DNA of 64,000 nucleotides from NCBI GenBank assembly GCA_002897615.1, contig BDTX01000003.1, positions 62,001 to 126,000 of the forward strand, given 5' to 3'. The notes beneath the pieces are model-generated. The model searched no databases. It had not been told where the DNA came from and worked only from the letters and a program-made list of their open reading frames with translations. Made by a program: the position numbers and the translations under genes. Source of the DNA: a bacterium BMS3Bbin14 (GTDB taxonomy: Bacteria > Desulfobacterota > Desulfobulbia > Desulfobulbales > Desulfobulbaceae). This document shows, piece after piece, positions 26,058-34,911 of the stretch; position 1 is the first letter of the stretch, and each line of letters starts with the position of its first letter.

Positions 26058-27253
26058 AGGTCCGCCGCCCGGCCGAGGGCCGCGACCATGGTGGTGCGCT
26101 GCTGCTCACTCAACTTCACGGGGATCTGGTAGACCAGGGTCCGGTCCATGAGTTCCGCCGAGCGGGGCAGGGCCATGGGGTCATAGACCACCCGCCGCTT
26201 GCCCTGGTAGCTGAAAGGCCAGCCATCGTGACATAAGGTCGCTCCCCGGGCAAGATGCTCCCACCGGGGATAGAAATGCCAGGTATTCTCGCCGAAATTA
26301 ATGGCACCGGCGCCGTTGTCGCGGAGGACCTGGTTCACGGCCGCCGCCCGTTCGGCGTCCGGCAGCATAAAGGCGAGGAAAGTCGCCGAATCCCCTTCCT
26401 CGTCGAGAATGGTTCGAAAAGTAACCCCGGGAATCGCCGCCGCCGCCTCTTTGATGATCTTCTTGTTCGCCTTCTGGGCCGCGACCATACCATCGAGCTT
26501 GGCAAGCTGGGCCAGGCCGATGGCGCCCTGCAGCTCCATCATCCGGTAATTGAAACCGATAAAACTGCGGCCATCCGCGCCGCGGCCGCCGGGATTCTCC
26601 GCATGGTCATGGCCATGATCATGATATTCGGACATGGCCCGCCAGAGTTTTTCATCACCGGTGATGATCATCCCGCCTTCGCCGGTGGTCATGGTCTTGA
26701 CCGCATCGAAGGAAAAGGTACCGCAGGCCCCGAAGGTTCCCAGGTGTTGGCCGTGCAGGCGGGCGCCGCTGGCCTGGGCCGTGTCCTCGAGCACCGGGAT
26801 GTTATGTTTCGCGGCAATAGCCACGATCTCCTCGATCCGCGCCTGGGCGCCGAGCATGTGCACGGGGATGATGGCCCTGGTCTTGCCGGTGATCTTTCTT
26901 TCCAGGTCGGCGGGGTCCATATTGAGGGTCTCGTCCACCTCGGTAAACACGGGTAACGCGCCGGTATCAAGAATGGCCTCCCAGGTGGCGACAAAGGTGA
27001 AGCCCTGGGTGATGACCTCGTCACCGGCCCCGACGCCAAGGGCGGTCATGGCCACCTTGAGCGCCGCGGTGCCGGAAGTCACGGCCTGGGCGAAACCGGC
27101 GCCGGTATAGGCGGCAAAGGCCTCTTCAAACTGCCGGACCTTGTATATTCCGCCCCTTTGCTGACCGAACTCGTAGCGGAAAAGGACACCGGTATCAAAA
27201 ACATCGAGGACCTCTCGTTTTTCCTCGTCACCAAAAACTTCAAAACCAGGCAT
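26054..27253 (-). CDS. DegT/DnrJ/EryC1/StrS family aminotransferase
   Basis: A 399-residue fold-type I PLP enzyme acting on nucleotide-sugar or related keto substrates. The PLP lysine is in SFDAVKTMTTGEGGM (about residue 186). AVTSGTAALKVAM, VHMLGAQARIEEI, DTAQASGA and the NYRMMELQGAIGLAQL segment follow the family. It begins ten bases downstream of panD on the same strand, so it may be co-transcribed with panD. No other sugar-amination genes are nearby, and the substrate cannot be assigned. Confidence 0.85.
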   Translation of the reverse strand: MPGFEVFGDEEKREVLDVFDTGVLFRYEFGQQRGGIYKVRQFEEAFAAYTGAGFAQAVTSGTAALKVAMTALGVGAGDEVITQGFTFVATWEAILDTGALPVFTEVDETLNMDPADLERKITGKTRAIIPVHMLGAQARIEEIVAIAAKHNIPVLEDTAQASGARLHGQHLGTFGACGTFSFDAVKTMTTGEGGMIITGDEKLWRAMSEYHDHGHDHAENPGGRGADGRSFIGFNYRMMELQGAIGLAQLAKLDGMVAAQKANKKIIKEAAAAIPGVTFRTILDEEGDSATFLAFMLPDAERAAAVNQVLRDNGAGAINFGENTWHFYPRWEHLARGATLCHDGWPFSYQGKRRVVYDPMALPRSAELMDRTLVYQIPVKLSEQQRTTMVAALGRAADL

Positions 27254-27262
27254 AGTTCAACC

Positions 27263-27625
27263 TCACTTATCAATATATTTCTTCATTTTGTTCTTCTCGT
27301 CCAGGAGAAGCATGAGCGGCCGGTATGCCGCCAGTTCGTCATCATTGATCATGGCATAAGAGGCAATGATGATGAGATCACCGACCAGCCCCTTGCGGGC
27401 GGCGGCGCCGTTCAACCCGATCACCCCGGAGCCGGCCTCTCCCTCGATGACATAGGTTTCAAAACGCTCACCGTTGTGAATATTGTAGACCTTGACCTGT
27501 TCAAAGGGCACGAGACCGGCGGCCTCCATCAGGTCGCGGTCAATAGTCAGGCTGCCCTCATAGTTGAGGTCGGCCCGGGTGACGGTCGCCCGATGAATTT
27601 TAGATTTCAGAACAAAACGTAACAT
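27263..27625 (-). CDS. panD: Aspartate 1-decarboxylase
   Basis: A 120-residue pyruvoyl enzyme making beta-alanine for pantothenate. It self-cleaves between Gly and Ser in NYEGSLTID (around residue 24) to form the pyruvoyl group. KIHRATVT and the [14 protein letters not shown] segment fit the family. The start at 27625 ([13 protein letters not shown]) was preferred over 27637 because it matches family N termini and GAGGTGG lies upstream. It lies 75 bp downstream of panC, so the two enzymes supplying pantothenate are clustered. Confidence 0.93.
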   Translation of the reverse strand: MLRFVLKSKIHRATVTRADLNYEGSLTIDRDLMEAAGLVPFEQVKVYNIHNGERFETYVIEGEAGSGVIGLNGAAARKGLVGDLIIIASYAMINDDELAAYRPLMLLLDEKNKMKKYIDK

Positions 27626-27700
27626 TGATTTTTCCACCTCGAATAAAAAACAATTTATTGAACCGCCGCACCGGGCACGGGGGGGGCCGTCTCCGGCCGG

Positions 27701-28576
27701 TCACGCCGTTGTCGCCGGTGAAGCGGCTGGTTGCAGAACAGGACCGTTATCGATCAAACGCACCCTGCCGTTAATTTTTACGGCCAGGGCGAGCCGGGTA
27801 TCGGCATCCACGGTCGCCACCGGCTCCAGGCTGCGGCTATGGACAAAATCGACATAGTCGATCTCCGTGCCCGGAAAGGCCAGAATAAAATCCCGAACCT
27901 GGCCGGCAAGTTTCCTGGTCTCAAGAATGCCGCCGGCCGCGCTCTTTTGCGCCAGGGCGAGTGAGCGCGAGAGACACAGCGCCGAGTTCCTGGACCTTTC
28001 ATCAAGATAAACATTACGGGAGCTGAGGGCCAGGCCGTCCGCCTCCCTGACAATCGGATGGCCGATGATCTCGACGGCCATGTTCAGGTCGGCTACCAGC
28101 CGCCGGATAACGGCCAGCTGCTGAAAATCCTTTTCACCGAAAACGGCGCAATCGGCGGCGGTGAGATGAAAGAGCTTGCAGACCACGGTGGCCACGCCGT
28201 CAAAATGGCCCGGCCGGGAGGCACCGCACAGGTAGCGGGTGAGCCGCCCGACCCGAACGGTGGTCTGGAATCCCTCGGGATAGATGCTCGCCGCATCCGG
28301 GGCAAAAAGGACCGCCACCCCTTCCTCCTCCGCCAGTTCGCGGTCCCGGTCGAAATCACGGGGATAAGCGGCAAGGTCTTCACCCGGCCCGAACTGCGCG
28401 GGGTTGACGAACAGGCTGACCACGACCCGATCGGCATGCCGGCCGGCCAGGCGCATAAGACTCAGGTGCCCTTCATGAAAAAAACCCATGGTCGGCACCA
28501 GGCCGATTCTCCTGCCGGCCCCGGCCTGTTTTGCCGCCCAGGCCGTCATCTCGCCGGGGGAGCGGATGATCTTCAT
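27701..28576 (-). CDS. panC: Pantothenate synthetase
   Basis: A 291-residue enzyme joining pantoate and beta-alanine with ATP. It contains VPTMGFFHEGHLSLMR (residues 27-42, HIGH-type motif), VVSLFVNPAQFGPGEDLAAYPR, the GASRPGHFDGVATVVCKLF signature, FGEKDFQQLAVIRR and ADGLALSSRNVYL. Length is normal. Its start overlaps the end of the TPR membrane protein gene by four bases, indicating translational coupling. Confidence 0.95.
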   Translation of the reverse strand: MKIIRSPGEMTAWAAKQAGAGRRIGLVPTMGFFHEGHLSLMRLAGRHADRVVVSLFVNPAQFGPGEDLAAYPRDFDRDRELAEEEGVAVLFAPDAASIYPEGFQTTVRVGRLTRYLCGASRPGHFDGVATVVCKLFHLTAADCAVFGEKDFQQLAVIRRLVADLNMAVEIIGHPIVREADGLALSSRNVYLDERSRNSALCLSRSLALAQKSAAGGILETRKLAGQVRDFILAFPGTEIDYVDFVHSRSLEPVATVDADTRLALAVKINGRVRLIDNGPVLQPAASPATTA

Positions 28577-29268
28577 TCATTCTGCAGGCGCTTGATCTTG
28601 GCCTGCACTATCGCCAGGTCGGGATCGGCGGCCAGGCCGCCATTCGCCGCCGAGAGAGACAGGTATTTCTTATACATCTCCACGGCCTTACCGTTCTTCT
28701 TCCGCAACTCGTAAATCCGGCCCATGGCCCGATAGGCGTCGGCATCAAAGCCCTTGAAACTGCTCAGCTCGAGATACGATGTCAGGGCGCTGTCCAGGTT
28801 GTTGTTTTTCATGTACAGGGCGCCCAGGTTGGCCAGCAGCAGCGGTTTGAGGGGATTTTCCGCCGAGACTTCGCGGTTGACCGCGGCAAGGCCCTGCAGC
28901 GCCTTGTCAATATGACCGTTGCGGGCGGCAATGTGGGCCAGTTCCACCCGGCTCCACAGTGCTGCCGGGGTGGAGCCGTACTGAGCAACGACCTTGGCAA
29001 GCAATTCCTGTTTCTGGGCGCCTTTCGCCTGCAGTGCCGTGGTCAGGGCGGTCACCGCTTTCCGGTGGTGGTAGGCCCGGAATGAATTGAACAGGACAAC
29101 GACAATCACGATTGCGGCGATACTGCCGGTGATAATCCATAAACGACGCTGGTATTTCCGCAGAAAGGCGACAAAGGCCGCCGGCAGATGAAATTGGTCA
29201 AGCAGACCTTCTTCGTGTACTGCCTTGTTTTCGATAGATTGACGGTCAAAGGGACTCTTATGGGCCAT
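28573..29268 (-). CDS. TPR membrane protein (YfgM-like)
   Basis: A 231-residue protein with one membrane helix (about residues 43-62, LWIITGSIAAIVIVVVLFNS) followed by a periplasmic region of tetratricopeptide repeats (ALWSRVELAHIAARNGHIDK, ANLGALYMKNNNLDSAL, AYRAMGRIYELRKKNGKAVE). This is the architecture of YfgM, an accessory of the Sec translocon and periplasmic chaperone network. Assignment to YfgM itself is tentative. It is first in an operon with panC and panD, and divergent from xseA. Confidence 0.75.
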   Translation of the reverse strand: MAHKSPFDRQSIENKAVHEEGLLDQFHLPAAFVAFLRKYQRRLWIITGSIAAIVIVVVLFNSFRAYHHRKAVTALTTALQAKGAQKQELLAKVVAQYGSTPAALWSRVELAHIAARNGHIDKALQGLAAVNREVSAENPLKPLLLANLGALYMKNNNLDSALTSYLELSSFKGFDADAYRAMGRIYELRKKNGKAVEMYKKYLSLSAANGGLAADPDLAIVQAKIKRLQNE

Positions 29269-29535
29269 GGTTTTCTCTCGTTTTATACAGACAATGATAT
29301 TGCGTTAAAATTATGGAGCTATTTACGACACAAAGGTATTGTAAAAAAAATCGGGCAAGCAAAGAAAATTAAATTCAAATATCGGCAGAGCCGACTAAAC
29401 AATGTTACAATTACCGCAGGGAGATTTGAGAATTGTCTCAAATCAGCTATTTCACGACCCCCTTTATACCGCTTTGACAAAAAAAAAGCATTAATGAAAT
29501 CTTTGCGCCGGGCAGGACAGGCACCGAATCTCATC

Positions 29536-30912
29536 ATGGACAGCCCCAGAATTTTCACCGTCTCCGAACTGACCGCCTCAATCCGGGGTCTGCTCGAAAC
29601 CCAGTTCCCGTTCGTCAGCGTTGCCGGCGAAATATCCAACCTGCGGCAACCGTATTCCGGCCATTTTTATTTCACCCTCAAGGACGATCGCGCCCAGATC
29701 AAGGCGGTGCTGTTCAAAATGCAGCAGCGTTACCTGTCGGACCGGCCGGTTGACGGGCAGCAGGTTGTCTGCCGGGGCCGGCTGTCGGTCTATGAACCCC
29801 GGGGCGACTATCAACTCATCGTCGACACCCTCGATTTCCACGGGGCCGGCGCCATGCAGCTGGCCTTTGAAAACCTGAAAAAAAGACTGGCCACAGAAGG
29901 ACTCTTCGCCGAAGACCGGAAAAAGCCCCTGCCCCTAATGCCGGAGCATATAACGTTGGTCACCTCGCCGAACGGCGCGGCCGTGCATGACTTTATCCGC
30001 GTCGCCCGCTCCCGCTGTCCCCAGACCGGGCTGGCAGTCTACCCTGTCGCCGTCCAGGGAGAACAGGCGGCGGGTGAAATCGCCGCCGCTATTGTCGATA
30101 TCAATACGCAGGGGCACACGGACCTGATTGTCCTGTGCCGCGGCGGTGGTTCGCTGGAAGACCTGTGGGCCTTCAACGAGGAAAAACTCGCCAGGGCCAT
30201 TGCCGCCTCCAGGCTGCCGATAGTCAGTGCCGTGGGCCATGAGATTGATTTCACCATCGCCGACTTTGCCGCCGACCTGAGGGCGCCGACGCCCAGCGCG
30301 GCCGCCGAGCTGATTCTGCCGGACAGCCGGGCGCTCGCACTGCAAGTCAACCAGCTCCGCGGCCGCCTTTACCGGACAATGAGTGCCAGACTTGAACGCT
30401 ACGCGAGCCGGACCGCCATGTACCGGCAGCAGCTCGGCATAATGCGGCGGCCGCTGGAGCAAATGCTTCTGCAACTCGACCACAGCGCCGGGGCCATGGA
30501 ACGCGCCGTCCGCAATCGTCTCGCCGCCGAACAGGAGCGGCTGGCGCAGGCCGCGGGGCGGCTGCGGCGGCAGAACCCGCTCGTCCTCCTGCAACTGCGC
30601 GGCCGGCAACTCGTCGAGCAGCAACGCCGGCTGCGACACGCGGCGGCAATATTCCTTGAAAACCGGGACAAATCCCTGGCCCGTATCGCGGGGGTGCTTG
30701 ACGCGGTCAGCCCCCTGTCGACCCTGGCCCGTGGTTACTCAATCGTCAGGAAGGCGGGAGACGGGGGGGAGATTATCACCGACTATAATCAGGTTGAAAA
30801 GAATAGCAGGATCGAGGTCATCCTGCACCGGGGATACCTGGAATGCACGGTGGAAAAAACCGGGGAAAAACGGACCCGGCCGGTGGAAAAAACCGGCGGG
30901 GACAGGGAATAA
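29536..30912 (+). CDS. xseA: Exodeoxyribonuclease VII large subunit
   Basis: A 458-residue protein with an N-terminal OB domain (IFTVSELTASIRGLLE, FVSVAGEISNLRQPYSGHFYF). The catalytic domain contains ITLVTSPNGAAVHDF, LIVLCRGGGSLEDLWAFNEE, SAVGHEIDFTIADFAADLRAPTPSAAAEL and a C-terminal coiled coil. With XseB it degrades single-stranded DNA during repair. The start at 29536 matches family N termini. An ATG at 29494 is also possible, and the frame is open to 29188. The terminal TAA lies in sequence homologous to a family A element. No xseB is in the window. Confidence 0.9.
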   Translation: MDSPRIFTVSELTASIRGLLETQFPFVSVAGEISNLRQPYSGHFYFTLKDDRAQIKAVLFKMQQRYLSDRPVDGQQVVCRGRLSVYEPRGDYQLIVDTLDFHGAGAMQLAFENLKKRLATEGLFAEDRKKPLPLMPEHITLVTSPNGAAVHDFIRVARSRCPQTGLAVYPVAVQGEQAAGEIAAAIVDINTQGHTDLIVLCRGGGSLEDLWAFNEEKLARAIAASRLPIVSAVGHEIDFTIADFAADLRAPTPSAAAELILPDSRALALQVNQLRGRLYRTMSARLERYASRTAMYRQQLGIMRRPLEQMLLQLDHSAGAMERAVRNRLAAEQERLAQAAGRLRRQNPLVLLQLRGRQLVEQQRRLRHAAAIFLENRDKSLARIAGVLDAVSPLSTLARGYSIVRKAGDGGEIITDYNQVEKNSRIEVILHRGYLECTVEKTGEKRTRPVEKTGGDRE

Positions 30913-30960
30913 ATTCCACATATTGACTGGGATATTACCTCAAGCCGGCACGGATTCAGG
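30908..30960 (+). repeat. Family A element, truncated copy at the xseA end
   Basis: Carries the right half of the element from AATAAATTCCACATATTG to the terminal repeat CACGGATTCAGG. The xseA stop codon (30910-30912) falls within this sequence. Seventy bases farther on lies the cobS stop. Confidence 0.78.
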
Positions 30961-31032
30961 ATAAAATTTCAGTCGCGGCGTGAGTCGACCCCGCCGGGAT
31001 GCGAAAATGTGCAGCTATTTTTGAGCGGACCC

Positions 31033-31791
31033 TTAAAACAGCGCAACGGGCAGCGCGGCCAGGGCCAGGACAATGAAGGCTTCGGCCAACTCGCAGGACG
31101 CGCCCAGTGTATCGCCCGTGGCGCCGCCGATCTTCAGGCGGCAGAACAAGGCAAAAAACACCACTGCGGCCATGGCCGCACCGGCAACAACCAAGCCCGG
31201 CAGGCCCAGGACCAGGAAACCGGCGGCAAAGAGCAGCAGCAGACCTCCCAGGGCCGCCGGTTTCACATTCCGCGAATAAAAAAGGGTCCCCAGCCCGCCT
31301 TCCGGCCGAACGTACGGCAGCAGGGCCATCATGACCACGATGGCGCAACGGCCGCTGATAGGTATCAGCAGGGCGGCCCGCACGGCCTCATCCCGGCCCA
31401 GGACCGACAGGGCGGAAATCTTGAGAGCCAGGACCATGACCAGGGCGATAACCCCCATGGCCCCGATCCGGCTGTCACGCATAATGACCAGTATCCGCTC
31501 CCGGCTCCGGGCGCTGAAAAGACCGTCGGCGCTATCGGCAAGACCGTCAAGATGCAGGGCACCGGAAAAGGAAAAGAGGATAAACGTGAGCAAAACCGCG
31601 GCAACCGGCGGCGGCATAATCCGCCATAAAACCCAGGCACAGGCCCCGGCGATCAGGCCGAGGACCAGCCCCACCACCGGGAAAAAGAGCGACGAGCCGG
31701 CCAGGTCTTCCTCGGTGGTGCCAAAAGAGCCGGGCAGCGGCAGAATGGTCAGGAAACGGAAGGCCGCGGCACAGCGCCTGAGCCATTTCAT
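31033..31791 (-). CDS. cobS: Adenosylcobinamide-GDP ribazoletransferase
   Basis: A 252-residue polytopic membrane protein joining adenosylcobinamide-GDP with alpha-ribazole (phosphate), the last step of cobalamin nucleotide-loop assembly. It has FLTILPLPG, the FSGALHLDGLADSADGLFSARSRER metal-binding segment in two parts (about residues 75-99), and RIGAMGVIALVMVLALKI. Last gene of the cobC-cobU-cobT-cobS operon, overlapping cobT by four bases. Confidence 0.93.
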   Translation of the reverse strand: MKWLRRCAAAFRFLTILPLPGSFGTTEEDLAGSSLFFPVVGLVLGLIAGACAWVLWRIMPPPVAAVLLTFILFSFSGALHLDGLADSADGLFSARSRERILVIMRDSRIGAMGVIALVMVLALKISALSVLGRDEAVRAALLIPISGRCAIVVMMALLPYVRPEGGLGTLFYSRNVKPAALGGLLLLFAAGFLVLGLPGLVVAGAAMAAVVFFALFCRLKIGGATGDTLGASCELAEAFIVLALAALPVALF

Positions 31792-32891
31792 GCCTCTGCC
31801 GGCGACCCGGTAACCCCGGCATCCGCAAAGGTGGCCACCTCGGACAACACCGCTGCCGCCGCCTCGACAACATTCATGGCCAGGGCGGCCCCGGTCCCCT
31901 CGCCCAGGCGCATGTTCAGGTCCAGGAGCGGCTTCTTGCCCAGACGCTCGTGCATAAAACGGTGAGCCGGTTCAACGCTGCGGTGGGCGCAGATGATGTA
32001 ATCGCGGACAAAAGGTTCCAGGCTGCTGGCGATCAAGGCCCCGGCAGTGGAGATCAAGCCGTCCACCACCACCGGTTTCCGGTGAGCGGCGGCGCCGATG
32101 ATGAGCCCGGCAATACCGCCGATTTCAAAGCCGCCCACCTTGGCCAGGACGTCAAGGGCGTTCTTCGGATCAGGCCGGTTGATAGCGATCGCCTTTTCCA
32201 CTATCTTTATTTTATGCTGCAACTGTTCATCGTCAAGGCCGGTACCGCGGCCGGTCAGAACCGCGACATCCTGACCGGTCAGAACCGCGGCGATGGCGGT
32301 GCTGGGCGTGGTGTTGCCGATCCCCATGTCGCCGGTACCGAAGACATCCACCTCGGCGGCCAGTTCCTCGGCCACCTCGATACCCGCCTCGACTGCCATC
32401 ACGGCATGGGTCCGGGTCATGGCCGGACCGTGGGCGATATTGCCGGTGCCGGAACCGATTCTTTTGCCGATGATCTTGCCGGCTTTAGCCAGCTCACTCA
32501 GGTCGACCGCTGTTCCCATGTCCACCACGACCACTTCGGCCCCGGCCTGTCGCGCCAGGGCATTGATACCCGCCCCGCCGGCAATGAAGTTATACACCAT
32601 CTGGACCGTTACCTCGGAAGGATAGGCGGAAACGCCTTCAGCCGTCACGCCGTGATCCCCGGCCATAACCACGATCTTCTTCCGCGCCACCGGCGGCTTC
32701 AGGCTCCGGGTCATGCCGGCCAGGTCAACGGCCAGGTCCATCAGGTCGCCCAGGGCCCAGGGCGGCATGGTCAATTGTTCAAGGTGGCGCACGGCCTTAT
32801 CCCGAAACGAACTGTCCTGGGGATAAATCCGGCGGAATACGGCCTCCAGGTAGTTGACGGCATCATTGGATTTCTTGTCGCTACATTGCAT
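31788..32891 (-). CDS. cobT: Nicotinate-nucleotide-dimethylbenzimidazole phosphoribosyltransferase
   Basis: A 367-residue enzyme making alpha-ribazole-5'-phosphate for the lower ligand of cobalamin. It has MAGDHGVTAEGVSAYPSEVT, FIAGGAGINALARQAGAEV, GTGDMGIGNTTPSTAIAAVL and the catalytic-region GLDDEQLQHKI and GEGTGAALAM. The start was moved to 32891 (MQCSDKKSNDAV) because AGGGAG lies upstream and a longer frame (to 33023) runs deep into cobU in another frame. It overlaps cobU by 11 bp and cobS by 4 bp. Confidence 0.93.
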   Translation of the reverse strand: MQCSDKKSNDAVNYLEAVFRRIYPQDSSFRDKAVRHLEQLTMPPWALGDLMDLAVDLAGMTRSLKPPVARKKIVVMAGDHGVTAEGVSAYPSEVTVQMVYNFIAGGAGINALARQAGAEVVVVDMGTAVDLSELAKAGKIIGKRIGSGTGNIAHGPAMTRTHAVMAVEAGIEVAEELAAEVDVFGTGDMGIGNTTPSTAIAAVLTGQDVAVLTGRGTGLDDEQLQHKIKIVEKAIAINRPDPKNALDVLAKVGGFEIGGIAGLIIGAAAHRKPVVVDGLISTAGALIASSLEPFVRDYIICAHRSVEPAHRFMHERLGKKPLLDLNMRLGEGTGAALAMNVVEAAAAVLSEVATFADAGVTGSPAEA

Positions 32892-33438
32892 GGTTTTCTC
32901 CCTTGATTTGCAGAGGCAGGCCGCAGCAGACCAGATACACGGCATCCGCTTCCCCGGCCACGCACTGATTGCAGCGCCCCACCAGGTCCCGGTACAGCCT
33001 GGCCTGCTGATTGTCCGGGACAATACCCAGCCCCACTTCGTTACTGATCATGATGACCCGGCCCGGATGACGGCGGGCCGCCGCGAGCAGGGATGTCGTC
33101 TCGGTCGCGATCCTGTCTTCATCAATGACCCTGTCGCCCAGACCGGCATAAAACATCAGGTTATTGATCCAGAGGGTCAGGCAGTCGATCAGGACCGTAT
33201 CGTATCGGCCGGCCAGGTCAAGTTGCGCGGCCACGGCGACCGTCTCCTCGATGGTCTGCCAGTTGCCGCCCTGCCGGTCCTGCCGGTGCCGGCGGATACG
33301 TTGGGCCATCTCATCATCCATGACCGGGCAGGTCGCCAGGAACAGCCTGGTCCCGGCCTGCCGTTCCGCCATTTGTTGACCGAAGAGCGATTTGCCGCTG
33401 CGGGTGCCGCCGGTAATAAGCGTAATATGAGCCATCAC
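32881..33438 (-). CDS. cobU: Adenosylcobinamide kinase / guanylyltransferase
   Basis: A 185-residue bifunctional enzyme that phosphorylates adenosylcobinamide and attaches GMP. The P-loop ITLITGGTRSGKSLFGQQMA lies at residues 5-24. The RIRRHRQDR region carries the histidine that is guanylylated (about residues 48-56), and VLIDCLTLWINNLM and ISNEVGLGIVPDNQQARLYRD follow the family. Lies between cobC and cobT with overlaps on both sides. Confidence 0.93.
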   Translation of the reverse strand: MMAHITLITGGTRSGKSLFGQQMAERQAGTRLFLATCPVMDDEMAQRIRRHRQDRQGGNWQTIEETVAVAAQLDLAGRYDTVLIDCLTLWINNLMFYAGLGDRVIDEDRIATETTSLLAAARRHPGRVIMISNEVGLGIVPDNQQARLYRDLVGRCNQCVAGEADAVYLVCCGLPLQIKGENHAM

Positions 33439-34031
33439 AGATTAAGGCCCGACAGGACCCCGCCCTCCGAGTACAGGTCAAGAACAGTCAAGGTTGCCGG
33501 ACGAATATTAAACAGCAGATAATGATTCGCGGGCAGGCCGAGGGCCTGACAAATCATGGTCCGGATAACTCCGCCATGGCTGATGAGACAAATTTCCCGG
33601 CCCTCGGCCTCCCGCACCAGGGAAAAAATCTCGGCCACGCGCCGGCCGAAGGCCGAAACCGCTTCCCCGCCCGGGAAAACAAAACTTTCATAGTCAGACC
33701 AGTTCCTTATCAAGTCAGGGTCGGATGATGACAGAATATCCGCCAGACGCTGCATTTCCCAGCTGCCGAAATCAATCTCCCGCAGCCGCTCATCGAGGAT
33801 CATCCCGTCCGGCGGACGAGTCCCCGGGCCGAGCCGGTCCGCGGTCTGCCGCGCTCTCAGCATGGGACTGCAGTACCACGATTCGGGCGCGAACCGTTCA
33901 AGCACGGCCGCCAACCGCCCGACTGCGTCCAGGCCGGCTGGGGATGCCGAGATATCCGTGGACCCGACCAGCCGTTCCCGGTTTGCCGGCCCCGTATCCG
34001 CGTGCCTGATTAAAAGAAGCCTGGAGGCCAT
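33435..34031 (-). CDS. cobC: Histidine phosphatase, alpha-ribazole phosphatase-like
   Basis: A 198-residue phosphoglycerate-mutase-like phosphatase. LLIRHADTG (residues 5-13) holds the catalytic histidine; the usual RHG reads RHA. LRARQTADRL, LREIDFGSWE and ISHGGVIRTMICQAL supply the other active-site residues. As first gene of the cobalamin operon it probably dephosphorylates alpha-ribazole phosphate or adenosylcobalamin phosphate. I found no B12 riboswitch in the 80 bp between it and the family A element upstream. Confidence 0.85.
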   Translation of the reverse strand: MASRLLLIRHADTGPANRERLVGSTDISASPAGLDAVGRLAAVLERFAPESWYCSPMLRARQTADRLGPGTRPPDGMILDERLREIDFGSWEMQRLADILSSSDPDLIRNWSDYESFVFPGGEAVSAFGRRVAEIFSLVREAEGREICLISHGGVIRTMICQALGLPANHYLLFNIRPATLTVLDLYSEGGVLSGLNL

Positions 34032-34112
34032 AAAAACACTTTTTTATAAAATTCTGCTAACCGGCTCATCATCTCCGACCTTTTGCGAGAATACATATAT
34101 GCGTCTCTATAA

Positions 34113-34331
34113 CCTGGATCCGTGAGCGTTCGAGAACGGTGCAGATGCAAGGCGGCAACGATGTTGATTATCCTGGTGTGATATCAACGAGTTGCCAACG
34201 CAGCAGATGCGCCGTTATCGGGCGCCCCGCAGGGCGGCGCGGTGAAAAGTATAAAATGCATTTATTTGTCAATAATGCAATAAATTCCACGTATTGCCTA
34301 TAGTATAATCTCAAGCCGTCACGAATTCAGG
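34113..34331 (+). mobile_element. Family A MITE, intact 219-bp copy
   Basis: Terminal repeats CCTGGATCCGTGA and TCACGAATTCAGG (one mismatch each to the family consensus), flanked by the direct repeat TATAA on both sides. No ORF. It lies just upstream of the cobalamin operon. The stretch 34332-34651 beyond it shows no gene or repeat. Confidence 0.87.
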
Positions 34332-34651
34332 TATAAAACTCGGCAGGCAAGGCAGGGTTTCCTGAAAAAACAGCCTCACCAAACCGGTCCCAGGCAATTT
34401 TTCAATGAAAAATAAGGCAAAATGATGGAAAATAATTCTACAAAATCGCCGGCAGGAAAATGACTGCCCGAAACAAGACGGACGGCGCCAAGATATCACA
34501 ACCATGAATGGAATAAAACCTAAATCCGGGGACGAACGGCAAGAAAAATATTGACCTTCACCATACAACATCCTGATTTTTTAATAAAAATACACAACAC
34601 GCACCGGGCAAAAAAACTCACCCTACAGGGACAGAAACGAAATGGCATAAG

Positions 34652-34817
34652 TATAACGTTGTGTCCTAGATTGCCTTGCTATACCTGTCGTCATTATCCA
34701 TCTTCTTCAAATCGAGCAACTGCCTTGGCGATGCTGGACGTAGTAACTCCAACGTGCCGCGCTAGCGAAATCTTTAACGGCTGTCAATTATTTTTCAATC
34801 TAGAACACAACGTTATA
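34652..34817. mobile_element. 166-bp inverted-repeat element enclosing a transposase remnant
   Basis: Outer arms of 22 bp with one mismatch (TATAACGTTGTG at the outer left end, its inverse CACAACGTTATA at the outer right). The interior contains the C-terminal remnant of a REP-type transposase on the minus strand. The length and ends do not match families A or B. Confidence 0.6.
34694..34783 (-). pseudogene. REP-associated transposase C-terminal remnant
   Basis: A 29-residue open stretch before TAA reads PLKISLARHVGVTTSSIAK followed by AVARFEEDG. This resembles the helix-turn-helix tail (LARxxGVTxSxIAKAVxR) of REP-associated tyrosine transposases. No catalytic domain remains. Confidence 0.5.
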
Positions 34818-34911
34818 TATTGTCCCCCTGTTCCCGCCCTATTCCCGTTCTAATATCCTACCACCTCATTTCCCTCTGTGGCTTAGGTCTTCTGCAATCA
34901 CTTTTTTTTAA

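Noticed and set aside
29188-29535. Long N-terminal extension of XseA
   Set aside because: The extra 116 codons overlap the divergent TPR protein promoter region and are not XseA-like.
32892-33023. N-terminal extension of CobT
   Set aside because: It lies wholly within cobU in another frame; the internal ATG with AGGGAG gives a normal CobT N terminus.
34032-34112. Cobalamin riboswitch before the cob operon
   Set aside because: The 80 bp upstream of cobC contains no B12-box-like sequence and is bounded by a family A element.
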